Position numbers and translations under genes: made by a program. A DNA stretch of 11,591 nt from an uncultured Clostridia bacterium (GTDB lineage Bacteria; Bacillota; Clostridia; Peptostreptococcales; Anaerovoracaceae), in assembly GCA_934247125.1 (NCBI GenBank), contig CAKQIZ010000062.1, positions 1 to 11,591 on the forward strand, in the 5' to 3' direction. The notes below the pieces were generated by a model that did not search any database, had not been told where the DNA came from, and was given only the letters and a program-made list of their open reading frames with translations. Of this stretch, positions 1-6,684 are shown one piece after another (positions within the stretch are counted from its first letter, which is position 1; each line of letters begins with the position of its first letter).

Positions 1-339
1 GTGCTTTATGCAGAACCGGCAGAAGAAGTACATACTGAACCGGCAGCACCGTTCGTAGTGGATTCTCCGTTCACATCAGAGCCGGCCTATGAAGAACCTG
101 TGGCAGCTCCTGTTGTTGAAACCGCGACAGTGACTGAACAGACGTCTGAGCTCAGACTCGAAGATCTGATCCCTGCACAGGATCCTATAGCGGCGGCTGG
201 AAATGCAGCACAGGGTATGGATTTCAATACTGTAAACATGGATATGCCTGAAGCCGGCGCAGCACAGGTACCTGATGGTGAAGATTCAGGTGAGATATCT
301 TTCGAAGGACTTGAAGAACTTTTCGGAGAAGACAAATAG
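1..339 (+). CDS. C-terminal part of an acidic Pro/Glu/Ala-rich protein (5' end outside window)
   Basis: The reading frame is open from base 1 and ends at TAG (337-339), so only the last 112 residues are visible and the true start lies upstream. The segment is low in complexity and strongly acidic, rich in Glu, Pro, Ala and Val, with repeated EPA/EEP-type units in its first half. It ends in a short, less repetitive tail, ISFEGLEELFGEDK. There are no membrane segments, cysteines or recognisable catalytic motifs. It looks like a disordered linker or tail of a larger protein whose folded domain is upstream. I do not recognise the family and assign no function. The xpt gene starts about 57 bases after the stop with no clear terminator between them (only a weak GCTGC/GCAGC hairpin at 355-368), so read-through into xpt is possible. 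Confidence 0.6.
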   Translation: MLYAEPAEEVHTEPAAPFVVDSPFTSEPAYEEPVAAPVVETATVTEQTSELRLEDLIPAQDPIAAAGNAAQGMDFNTVNMDMPEAGAAQVPDGEDSGEISFEGLEELFGEDK

Positions 340-395
340 TTAACGGGTCATCAGGCTGCGCAGGCAGCATATGTTGGAATATAGATCGATTGGAT

Positions 396-968
396 ATGGA
401 AGAGTTAAAAGAAAAGATACTAAAAGAAGGCGTAGCGATAGGGACAGAAGTGGTCAAGGTCGACAATTTCCTCAATCATATGCTCGATATCGAATTTCTG
501 GATCGTATAGGTCAGGAGTTCGGCAAAAGGTTCAAAGACTGCAAAGTGGATAAGATACTGACTGTAGAAGCGAGCGGTATAGCCGTGGCATGTCTTACAG
601 CGAAGTATTTCGGATACCCGTCCGTTGTCTTTGCAAAAAAAGCCGCACCGAGCACGATGATAGAAGGCGTTTATGAAGCTGACGCCAGGTCTTTTACAAA
701 AGGAACGGTATCTAAGTTCAGAGTTTCGCAGAAATTCCTGAATGCAGGTGAGCGGGTCCTTATAATAGATGATTTTATGGCGCACGGAGAGGCGTCGATG
801 GCTCTCACTGAACTCGTCAGACAGGCGGGCGGAGAGGTCGTCGGGATCGGTGCTGTCATTGAAAAAGGTTTTCAGGGCGGAAGCCGCAAGCTCAGAGACA
901 AAGGATACAGAGTCGAATCGCTGGCGGTCATAGAGAAGATAACCGATGGTGTTATCACATTCGCCTGA
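396..968 (+). CDS. xpt: Xanthine phosphoribosyltransferase
   Basis: The 190-residue product matches the length and layout of Firmicute Xpt. It is a cytoplasmic type I phosphoribosyltransferase that converts xanthine (and less well guanine) plus PRPP to XMP or GMP plus pyrophosphate. Visible motifs are the N-terminal MEELKEKI...GV and VDNFLNHM segments that align with Bacillus Xpt, EASGIA (residues 58-63), and the PRPP-binding loop VLIIDDFMAHGEA (121-133) with its paired aspartates. The C-terminal GYRVESLA is also typical of the family. I prefer ATG 396 because MEELK aligns with the family start; an in-frame TTG at 390 would add two residues. Neither start has a convincing Shine-Dalgarno (only GGA at 376-378), which is unusual here because most neighbours have strong ones. 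A terminator follows, so the gene is separate from the transporter operon although functionally linked to it by purine salvage. Confidence 0.95.
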   Translation: MEELKEKILKEGVAIGTEVVKVDNFLNHMLDIEFLDRIGQEFGKRFKDCKVDKILTVEASGIAVACLTAKYFGYPSVVFAKKAAPSTMIEGVYEADARSFTKGTVSKFRVSQKFLNAGERVLIIDDFMAHGEASMALTELVRQAGGEVVGIGAVIEKGFQGGSRKLRDKGYRVESLAVIEKITDGVITFA

Positions 969-993
969 GCCGAACATATATAATGCTGGGATA

Positions 994-1033
994 CAGGCAG
1001 GTGCGGCATATCATCGCATTCTGCCTGCTTTTT
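994..1033 (+). terminator. Intrinsic terminator after xpt
   Basis: CAGGCAG (994-1000) pairs with CTGCCTG (1021-1027). An inner TGCG (1002-1005)/CGCA (1015-1018) stem is separated from it by a small G/TT internal loop. A run of T residues begins at 1029. The position 26 bases after the xpt stop codon fits. Confidence 0.8.
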
Positions 1034-1071
1034 ATTATAGAATGTCCGATGCATGACGGCTGATTCTCAGG

Positions 1072-1097
1072 TTCGAAATTTTGCGAAATGCTTCGAA
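1072..1097. promoter_or_regulatory. Candidate operator upstream of the transporter promoter
   Basis: TTCG (1072-1075) and CGAA (1084-1087) form an inverted repeat across eight bases. A second TTCGAA lies at 1092-1097, exactly 20 bp after the first, and ends just before the -35 box at 1104. The ten bases ATTTTGCGAA (1078-1087) recur on the minus strand upstream of apt (complement of 9174-9183). A PurR-like purine regulator site is a reasonable guess because Firmicute PurBoxes carry CGAA/TTCG cores. However, the sequence does not match the full PurBox consensus, and TTCGAA alone occurs several times in the window. Confidence 0.35.
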
Positions 1098-1103
1098 TTT
1101 TAG

Positions 1104-1132
1104 TTGACACTGTCAGCGCAAGAGGGTAAACT
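1104..1132 (+). promoter_or_regulatory. Sigma-A type promoter of the riboswitch-transporter operon
   Basis: A perfect -35 box TTGACA (1104-1109) is followed by a 17-base spacer and a -10 box TAAACT (1127-1132). Transcription would begin near 1139, about 28 bases before the riboswitch aptamer. This is the best consensus promoter in the window. Confidence 0.8.
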
Positions 1133-1166
1133 CAGTATGTGGTCATATGATCATGAGTAAAAAACT

Positions 1167-1232
1167 GCCAGTATAAGCACGAAGAGATGGACAGTGCGTT
1201 TCTACCGTAACGCCTCAGTTACGACTATTGGC
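1167..1232 (+). ncRNA. Purine (guanine-class) riboswitch aptamer
   Basis: P1 is GCCAGTA (1167-1173) paired with TATTGGC (1226-1232). P2 is GCAC (1177-1180) with GTGC (1194-1197), and its loop ends in ATGG. J2/3 carries the invariant TTTCTACC (1199-1206). P3 is CGTAAC (1206-1211) with GTTACG (1218-1223), and its loop contains CC. The GG in L2 (1189-1190) and CC in L3 are placed for the classic loop-loop kissing interaction. The specificity base in GACTAT is C (1225), the equivalent of C74 in the B. subtilis xpt aptamer, which indicates guanine/hypoxanthine rather than adenine. Known members switch genes off when guanine binds. Here the aptamer precedes a nucleoside transporter, which fits. A 2'-deoxyguanosine variant is less likely because J2/3 is the standard guanine type. 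Confidence 0.92.
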
Positions 1233-1236
1233 TGAT

Positions 1237-1308
1237 TTATGAGAGATCACGGTCTTTAGTGAGATCATAAGTGTATTCTTTCGTATCAGCGGTTGGTGCC
1301 GTAGATAT
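1237..1308 (+). promoter_or_regulatory. Riboswitch expression platform: two hairpins between aptamer and terminator
   Basis: The first hairpin pairs TTATGA (1237-1242) with TCATAA (1265-1270) and TCAC (1247-1250) with GTGA (1259-1262). The second pairs TATC (1284-1287) with GATA (1304-1307) and CGG (1290-1292) with CCG (1299-1301), with one A-A mismatch and a G-T pair between them. A competing pairing is possible: GCTGAT (1231-1236, overlapping the end of P1) with ATCAGC (1285-1290). That would exclude both P1 closure and the second hairpin, so this stretch is likely to be part of the switch. Confidence 0.5.
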
Positions 1309-1312
1309 TGGC

Positions 1313-1338
1313 AGACAGGTTTTATGACCTGTCTTTGT
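1313..1338 (+). terminator. Riboswitch-controlled transcription terminator
   Basis: AGACAGGT (1313-1320) pairs perfectly with ACCTGTCT (1327-1334) around a TTTATG loop. A T-rich run (TTTGTTATT) follows. It lies 80 bases after the aptamer, as expected for a guanine OFF switch, although the T-run is interrupted. The 3' arm could instead pair with GGACAG in the aptamer L2/P2 (1189-1194), which is a possible antiterminator. Confidence 0.7.
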
Positions 1339-1348
1339 TATTGCACAT

Positions 1349-1370
1349 GAAATATCATTTTAGATATTTC
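1349..1370 (+). promoter_or_regulatory. Perfect AT-rich leader hairpin downstream of the terminator
   Basis: GAAATATC (1349-1356) pairs perfectly with GATATTTC (1363-1370) around a six-base loop. No T-run follows (CCCCG instead), so it is not a terminator. Its role is unknown; RNA stability or regulator binding are options. Confidence 0.45.
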
Positions 1371-1397
1371 CCCGTTTAGGCAGGGTGAGCCGGTATG

Positions 1398-1443
1398 TCA
1401 GCGAGTCGGCGTCGGAAGTGGCCGGAAAGCCGGGGCTTGCTGA
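1398..1443 (+). promoter_or_regulatory. GC-rich hairpin just upstream of the transporter RBS
   Basis: TCAGCGAGTC (1398-1407) pairs with the segment ending GCTTGCTGA at 1443, allowing G-T pairs. After a two-G bulge, GGC (1408-1410) pairs with GCC (1429-1431), giving about 13 pairs. It ends 27 bases before the AAGGAGG ribosome binding site (1469-1475), so it does not cover the site but could stabilise or modulate the mRNA. It accounts for the GC-rich stretch that otherwise reads as a false N-terminal extension of the lipoprotein from 1385. Confidence 0.5.
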
Positions 1444-1480
1444 TCATTATCTAATTTATTTTCACTTTAAGGAGGAAAAA

Positions 1481-2680
1481 ATGAAAAAGAAAGTATTATC
1501 ATTAGTACTTGCACTTATGATGATTTTCGCATTCTCAGCAACACTTACAGGATGCGGAAGTGGTTCCGGAGATTCAGATTTCAAGGTTGGATTCATCTGT
1601 CTGCATGACGAGAACTCAACTTACGACAAGAACTTCATCGATGCTGCTAATGCTGCATGTGATTCACTTGGAGTAGAAGCTGTTATCAAGACAAACATCC
1701 CAGAAGGTCAGGAATGCTACGATGCAGCAGCTGAACTGGTAGATGCAGGATGCGATATCATATTCGCAGACTCGTTCGGACATGAGGACTTCATGATCCA
1801 GGCTGCAAAAGACTTCCCAGATGTACAGTTCTGTCACTCGACAGGTACAAAAGCGCACACTGAAAAGCTTGACAACTATCACAATGCATTCGCTTCGATC
1901 TATGAGGGAAGATACCTCGCAGGCGTTGCAGCAGGAATGAAGATCAACGAAATGATCGAAAACGGAGACATCACTGCAGATCAGGCTAAGCTTGGATATG
2001 TAGGTGCTTATACATATGCAGAAGTAGTATCAGGATACACTTCATTCTTCCTGGGAGCTCGTTCAGTATGTGAATCAGCTACTATGGAAGTAACATTCAC
2101 AGGCTCATGGTATGACGAAGCTCTTGAAAAAGAAGCTGCAAACAAGCTGATCAACGACGGATGCGTACTCATCTCACAGCACGCTGACTCGATGGGAGCT
2201 CCTACAGCATGTGAAAAGAAAGGCGTTCCAAATGTTTCATACAACGGAAGCACACAGGAAGCATGCCCTAACACATACATCGTTTCATCAAAGATCAACT
2301 GGCAGCCTTACTATGAATATGCGATCAAAGCTGCTCAGGACGGAGAAGCTATAGACGCTGACTGGACAGGAACTCTGGAAACAGGATCAGTAGAACTCAC
2401 AGATATCAACGAAGATGTTGCAGCAAAGGGAACAGCTGATGCTATCAAAGAGATAAAAGCTAAGCTCGAATCAGGCGAACTCAAGGTATTCGATATCACG
2501 AAGTTCACAGTTGACGGAAAGGCAGTTGATTCATACATGGCAGATGTAGACACAGATGCTGACTACACTCCTGACACAGAAGTTATCAAGGACGGAGCAT
2601 TCCTCGAATCCACATTCAGATCAGCTCCTTACTTCGATCTCAAGATCGACGGGATCACACTGCTTGATACAAAATTCTAA
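1481..2680 (+). CDS. BMP-family purine nucleoside-binding lipoprotein (PnrA/NupN-like)
   Basis: This is the extracytoplasmic substrate-binding subunit of a BMP-type ABC transporter, probably for purine nucleosides, anchored on the outer face of the membrane. The 399-residue product starts at ATG 1481, preceded by an excellent AAGGAGG. A lipoprotein signal peptide (KKK, hydrophobic core, lipobox LTGC) makes Cys25 the lipidated residue, followed by a Gly/Ser linker. The mature part shows the Bmp/PnrA fold: FKVGFICLHDENSTYD, an ADSFGHED segment, YEGRYLAGVAAGM, and VSYNGSTQ in the ligand cleft region. A longer frame from 1385 would place 32 residues before the signal peptide and is rejected. Codon choice looks more biased than in the permease genes, as for an abundant protein. 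It is the first gene of the riboswitch-controlled operon. Purine specificity is inferred from family and riboswitch, not proven. Confidence 0.92.
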   Translation: MKKKVLSLVLALMMIFAFSATLTGCGSGSGDSDFKVGFICLHDENSTYDKNFIDAANAACDSLGVEAVIKTNIPEGQECYDAAAELVDAGCDIIFADSFGHEDFMIQAAKDFPDVQFCHSTGTKAHTEKLDNYHNAFASIYEGRYLAGVAAGMKINEMIENGDITADQAKLGYVGAYTYAEVVSGYTSFFLGARSVCESATMEVTFTGSWYDEALEKEAANKLINDGCVLISQHADSMGAPTACEKKGVPNVSYNGSTQEACPNTYIVSSKINWQPYYEYAIKAAQDGEAIDADWTGTLETGSVELTDINEDVAAKGTADAIKEIKAKLESGELKVFDITKFTVDGKAVDSYMADVDTDADYTPDTEVIKDGAFLESTFRSAPYFDLKIDGITLLDTKF

Positions 2681-2702
2681 GCAAAGATAATATAATCAAT
2701 AT

Positions 2703-2740
2703 ACCAGCGAAAGCCCCGGTCAAGCCGGGGTTTTCGTGGT
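2703..2740 (+). terminator. Long intercistronic hairpin between lipoprotein and ATPase genes
   Basis: CCCCGG (2714-2719) pairs with CCGGGG (2725-2730). The stem continues outward through a G-T pair, CGAAA/TTTCG and ACC/GGT with one bulge, about 16 pairs in all. TTTT (2731-2734) immediately follows the GC core. It would act as a partial terminator or a 3' stabiliser, giving more lipoprotein than ATPase message. No strong promoter is visible in 2741-2872, so downstream genes probably depend on read-through. Confidence 0.7.
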
Positions 2741-2872
2741 AATGATACTTTTGCATATTGCAGAGGAAAGGGCAGTTTTTGAAGAAACGGCAGAAATCTG
2801 TTCGAAGCTTTGAAAATGTGTTTTTCTATGCGATATGAAGAAATGATATTTAACAGAAAGGTGTTGATCAGT

Positions 2873-4411
2873 TTGGCCAACAGAGAAGTGGCTGTGTCCA
2901 TGAGGGACGTTACGAAAACATTTGGCACGGTAAAAGCCAATAACAAAGTCAATCTTGACATTTACCGCGGAGAGATCCTGTCACTGCTTGGAGAAAACGG
3001 CAGCGGCAAGACTACCCTTATGAACATGCTCTCCGGAATCTATTACCCTGACGGGGGCGAGATCTATATCAACGGTGAGCTCGCATCGATCCATTCGCCG
3101 AAAGAAGCGTTCGACTACGGCATAGGAATGATCCATCAGCATTTTAAGCTGGTCGATGTGTTCACTGCAGCAGAGAATATAGTGCTCGGACTAAAGGAAG
3201 AAGGCAGGCTGGATCTTAAAAAAGCATCCGAGAAAATAGCATCTATATGCGATATGTACGGATTCGATATAGATCCGGATCAGAAGATATACAATATGTC
3301 GGTTTCGCAGAAGCAGACTGTAGAGATCGTAAAGGTGCTTTACCGTGGCGCGGACATACTGATACTGGACGAGCCTACGGCAGTTCTCACGCCGCAGGAA
3401 ACGGAAAAGCTGTTCGCGGTGCTGAGAAACATGAAAGCTTCGGGCAAGACAGTCGTTATAATCACACATAAGCTTCATGAGGTGATGTCGATATCAGATC
3501 GTGTTGCAGTGCTGAGAAAAGGCGAATTCATAGGCGAAATGATCACTGCAGAAACTAACGAGCAGGAAATGACTAACATGATGGTGGGCAGGGCTGTACA
3601 GCTCAATATAGACAGACCTGAGCCTGTAGATCCGAAGCCCCGTATAAAGGTGGAAGGCCTTACCGTCAGAAGTTCGGACGGGATACTCAAACTGGATGAT
3701 GTTTCGTTCACTGCAAATTCCGGTGAGATCCTGGGTATCGCAGGAATTTCAGGATGCGGTCAGAAGGAGCTGCTGGAAGCGATAGCGGGACTGCAGCCGG
3801 TAGAACACGGAACAGTGCAGTACATCGGTGATGACGGACAGCCGGACGAGCTTATCGGCAGGGATCCGCTACAGATCGCATCGATGGGAGTAGCGCTTTC
3901 ATTCGTTCCGGAAGACAGGCTCGGAATGGGTCTTGTAGGCAACATGGACCTTACGGACAATATGATGCTGAGATCTTTCCGAAAGGGAAAATCGATATTC
4001 ACTGACAGAAAAACTCCGAGAAGGCTTGCGGAAAAAGTCGTAGACGAGCTGAAAGTCAGCACTTCAAGCCTTTCCACGCCGGTAAGAAAGCTTTCCGGCG
4101 GTAACGTGCAGAAGGTACTCGTAGGAAGAGAGATAGCATCGGCGCCTACAGTGCTGCTTTCCGCATATATAGTCAGAGGTCTTGATATAAATTCGTCATA
4201 CACGATATACGATCTGCTCAATCAGCAGAAGAAAAAAGGTGTAGCTGTCATTTACGTAGGTGAAGACCTTGACGTCCTGATGGAGCTCAGCGACAGGATA
4301 CTCGTCCTTTGCGAAGGAAAGGTCAGCGGACTTGTGGACGGCAGGACAGCGGACAAGAACCGGATAGGTATGATGATGACGAAGCTTGGCGGAGGTGAAG
4401 ACAATGAGTAA
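2873..4411 (+). CDS. BMP-type nucleoside ABC transporter, double ATP-binding subunit (NupO-like)
   Basis: This cytoplasmic ATPase powers the permeases encoded next. The 512-residue product has two fused ABC domains, as in RbsA/NupO-type subunits. Domain 1 has Walker A GENGSGKTT (40-48), Q-loop Gln89, signature MSVSQ (142-146), Walker B ILILDEP (162-168) and H-loop His199. Domain 2 has a degenerate Walker A GISGCGQKE (291-299), a canonical signature LSGGN (407-411), and no acidic Walker B before YIVRGLD (432-438). Such asymmetry is normal in this family: only one composite ATP site is fully catalytic. I chose TTG 2873 because an AAAGGTG Shine-Dalgarno (2857-2863) sits nine bases upstream and because it gives the short N-terminus usual for the family. 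The frame stays open to a TTG at 2810, but that extension has no family resemblance. The gene overlaps the next by eight bases. Confidence 0.9.
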   Translation: MANREVAVSMRDVTKTFGTVKANNKVNLDIYRGEILSLLGENGSGKTTLMNMLSGIYYPDGGEIYINGELASIHSPKEAFDYGIGMIHQHFKLVDVFTAAENIVLGLKEEGRLDLKKASEKIASICDMYGFDIDPDQKIYNMSVSQKQTVEIVKVLYRGADILILDEPTAVLTPQETEKLFAVLRNMKASGKTVVIITHKLHEVMSISDRVAVLRKGEFIGEMITAETNEQEMTNMMVGRAVQLNIDRPEPVDPKPRIKVEGLTVRSSDGILKLDDVSFTANSGEILGIAGISGCGQKELLEAIAGLQPVEHGTVQYIGDDGQPDELIGRDPLQIASMGVALSFVPEDRLGMGLVGNMDLTDNMMLRSFRKGKSIFTDRKTPRRLAEKVVDELKVSTSSLSTPVRKLSGGNVQKVLVGREIASAPTVLLSAYIVRGLDINSSYTIYDLLNQQKKKGVAVIYVGEDLDVLMELSDRILVLCEGKVSGLVDGRTADKNRIGMMMTKLGGGEDNE

Positions 4412-5507
4412 ACAGAATAAAGAGCCGCTTTTGCATATCACCAAGCGAAAAGAATTGCCTCTGGCAAAGACATGGGCGATAAGGATAGGCGCGATAATCG
4501 CGGCGCTCATAGTGTGTGCGATAGTCACGACGGCAATGACAGGACTCGATCCTTTCAGTGTTTTCGGAACGATATTTTACGGTGCGGTGGGAACCGAGAG
4601 AAAAATGTGGATCCTGCTCAAGGAGCTGGCGCTCCTCCTCAGCGTGGCGCTGGCGCTTACACCTGCGTTCAAGATGAAATTCTGGAACCTGGGCGGCGAA
4701 GGTCAGATACTGATGGGCGCATGGGCAACGGCGCTGTGCATGATATATATGGGTGACACGATCCCGAGCGGACTGCTCATACTGATATGCCTCGCGGCTG
4801 CAGTGCTGAGCGGAGCGATCTGGGCGATGATACCGGCGTTTTTCAAGGCTAAGTGGAACACGAACGAGACGCTGTTCACACTGATGATGAACTACGTGGC
4901 GATCCAGCTGGTCGCATATTTCGTAATGATATGGGAAGTGCCGAAAGGTTCGGGAAAAGTAGGCATCATAAATCAGGCTTCCATGTCGGGATGGCTGCCG
5001 TATATAGGCACGAACAGCTACCTGTTTGTAATAATATTCGTGGCGCTGATCACAGCCGGCATGTACATGTATCTCAAATACAGCAAGCACGGATACGAGA
5101 TCGCTGTAGTAGGCGAAAGCCAGCGAACTGCAAGCTATGTCGGGATAAAGGTCGACAGAGTCATCATCAGAACACTTTTGCTGAGCGGAGCGATCTGCGG
5201 ATTTACAGGATGGATGATCGTATCGGGTGTAGACCATACGATAACAACGACGCTCGCCGGAGGCAGAGGCTTCCTGGGCATCATGGTATCGTGGCTCGCA
5301 CAGTTCAACGTTGTCGCGATGGTGTTCGCAAGTCTGCTGCTGGTTTTCCTCGAGCAGGGTGCTGGCGAGATATCGACGAGCTTCGGGCTCAACCAGTCCT
5401 TTGCTGATATACTGACGGGAATAATCCTGTTCTTCATCATAGGATGCGAGTTCTTTATAAATTACAAGGTGCATATCAGAAAGAAATCAGGAAAGGAGGA
5501 AGCGTAA
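4404..5507 (+). CDS. BMP-type nucleoside ABC transporter permease 1 (NupP-like)
   Basis: This 367-residue integral membrane protein belongs to the branched-chain/ribose permease superfamily (BPD_transp_2) and forms the channel with the second permease. About eight to ten hydrophobic segments are visible after a charged cytoplasmic N-terminus (SKQNKEPLLHITKRKE). Family hallmarks are FWNLGGEGQILMGA, the NETLFTLMMNYVA segment, and the cytoplasmic ATPase-contacting stretch around YAxxSGKxGYEIAVVGES-like residues (here KYSKHGYEIAVVGES, followed by ASYVGI). ATG 4404 has GGAGGTG (4391-4397) upstream. It overlaps the ATPase stop codon (ATGAGTAA), implying translational coupling. An in-frame TTG at 4386 is less likely. 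The next permease starts immediately after the stop. Confidence 0.9.
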   Translation: MSKQNKEPLLHITKRKELPLAKTWAIRIGAIIAALIVCAIVTTAMTGLDPFSVFGTIFYGAVGTERKMWILLKELALLLSVALALTPAFKMKFWNLGGEGQILMGAWATALCMIYMGDTIPSGLLILICLAAAVLSGAIWAMIPAFFKAKWNTNETLFTLMMNYVAIQLVAYFVMIWEVPKGSGKVGIINQASMSGWLPYIGTNSYLFVIIFVALITAGMYMYLKYSKHGYEIAVVGESQRTASYVGIKVDRVIIRTLLLSGAICGFTGWMIVSGVDHTITTTLAGGRGFLGIMVSWLAQFNVVAMVFASLLLVFLEQGAGEISTSFGLNQSFADILTGIILFFIIGCEFFINYKVHIRKKSGKEEA

Positions 5508-6494
5508 ATGTTTGATATAGTTTCATTTATACCGCGTGCGATAGTGCAGGGCATGCCGCTCCTGTTCGGATGTACAGGGGAGACTATCTCGGAAAAGGCG
5601 GGAAGTCTGAATCTCGGTATCCCGGGAGTAATGTATGTCGGAGGCATATGCGGCGTTATCGGCGCATTCATTTATGAGCAGAACTGCAGCGGCGACCTCA
5701 ATCCTTTTCTCGCTATCTTCATACCGATGCTGACATGCTGCCTAGGGTCACTGCTGATGGGGCTCATCTTCAGTGTGCTTACAGTCACGCTCAGAGCTAA
5801 TCAGAATGTTGTAGGTCTTGCTATGACTACGTTCGGAGTGGGTTTTGGAAACTTTTTCGGCGGATCGCTGATGAAGCTGACAGGAAGCTCGGTTCCTTCG
5901 ATCGCGCTTTCACGCACAAGTGAATATTTCAGCAGGACGCTGCCGTTCGCCGATGATCTCGGATGGTTCGGCAAGATATTCCTTTCATACGGATTCCTGA
6001 CATATCTTGCGGTTGCGATAGCTATAGTGACAGCATATGTTCTGGGTCATACCAGGACAGGACTGCAGCTGCGTGCGGTAGGCGAAAATCCGGCAACTGC
6101 AGATGCGGCAGGCATCGATGTAAACAGGTACAAATATCTCGCTATCTGTATCGGATGCATGATCGCCGGTCTGGGAGGACTGTTCTATGTAATGGATTAT
6201 GCCAGCGGCGTATGGTCGAATGATGCGTTCGGAGACAGAGGATGGCTTGCGATCGCACTGGTCATATTCACACTGTGGAAACCAAATATCGCGATATTCG
6301 GGTCGATACTGTTCGGAGGACTGTACATACTTCACCTTTTCATTCCGGGAGCAGGCATGGCGGCAAAGGAACTTTACAAGATGCTGCCTTATATAGTGAC
6401 GATAGTCGTACTCGTATTCACGAGCATCAGAAAGAGAAGAGAGGATCAGCCGCCGGAAAGTCTGGGTCTGCCGTATTTCAGAGAAGACCGCTGA
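5508..6494 (+). CDS. BMP-type nucleoside ABC transporter permease 2 (NupQ-like)
   Basis: This 328-residue polytopic membrane protein is the second permease subunit. The ATG directly follows the TAA of permease 1 (TAAATG), and AAAGGAGGA (5492-5500) lies just upstream. Conserved features are GETISEKAGSLNLGIPG near the N-terminus, LRANQNVVGLAMTTFGVG, and the ATPase-contact segment TRTGLQLRAVGENPATADAAGIDV, which is very typical of this family. The N-terminal NLGIPG has Pro where many relatives (and permease 1, NLGGEG) have Glu, a small subfamily-type difference. It is the last gene of the operon before a strong terminator, so the four genes encode a complete importer. Confidence 0.9.
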   Translation: MFDIVSFIPRAIVQGMPLLFGCTGETISEKAGSLNLGIPGVMYVGGICGVIGAFIYEQNCSGDLNPFLAIFIPMLTCCLGSLLMGLIFSVLTVTLRANQNVVGLAMTTFGVGFGNFFGGSLMKLTGSSVPSIALSRTSEYFSRTLPFADDLGWFGKIFLSYGFLTYLAVAIAIVTAYVLGHTRTGLQLRAVGENPATADAAGIDVNRYKYLAICIGCMIAGLGGLFYVMDYASGVWSNDAFGDRGWLAIALVIFTLWKPNIAIFGSILFGGLYILHLFIPGAGMAAKELYKMLPYIVTIVVLVFTSIRKRREDQPPESLGLPYFREDR

Positions 6495-6538
6495 CGGACG
6501 GGCAGGTGGAGATACACTGCATAATAACATGATAAGAA

Positions 6539-6572
6539 AACGCCGGCTGCCGGAAAGCAGCTGGCGTTTTTT
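6539..6572 (+). terminator. Strong intrinsic terminator closing the transporter operon
   Basis: AACGCCGGCTGC (6539-6550) pairs with GCAGCTGGCGTT (6557-6568), giving 12 pairs with one G-T, around the CGGAAA loop. It runs into six T residues (6567-6572). Confidence 0.92.
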
Positions 6573-6655
6573 GGCGGAAGTGTGCCTCGCATCGTGGCGC
6601 TGTGTGGGTGCAAAGCCGGGTTGTCTTTACTGTTTCAATAATTTAACGACAAATA

Positions 6656-6684
6656 TTGATTTTTAACTTTAAAAAAGTTAAAAT
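6656..6684 (+). promoter_or_regulatory. Promoter of the antitoxin-toxin cassette
   Basis: TTGATT (6656-6661) as -35, a 17-base spacer, and TAAAAT (6679-6684) as -10 give a start near 6691 and a short leader to ATG 6717. The inverted repeat of the candidate operator fills the spacer and overlaps both boxes. Confidence 0.6.

Noticed and set aside
1385..1480. N-terminal extension of the lipoprotein frame from 1385
   Set aside because: It would put 32 residues before a classic lipoprotein signal peptide, has no ribosome binding site, and lies in a GC-rich hairpin. ATG 1481 follows a perfect AAGGAGG.
3600..4411. Second ATP-binding domain of the ABC ATPase as broken (degenerate Walker A, no acidic Walker B)
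   Set aside because: Degenerate second domains are normal in RbsA/NupO-type fused ATPases, and the frame and LSGGN signature are intact.
4323..5474. 383-codon open frame on the minus strand, opposite the first permease gene
   Set aside because: Its composition is His/Arg/Tyr/Cys-rich and unlike a real protein, and it lies fully antisense to a well-recognised permease with its own RBS and family motifs.
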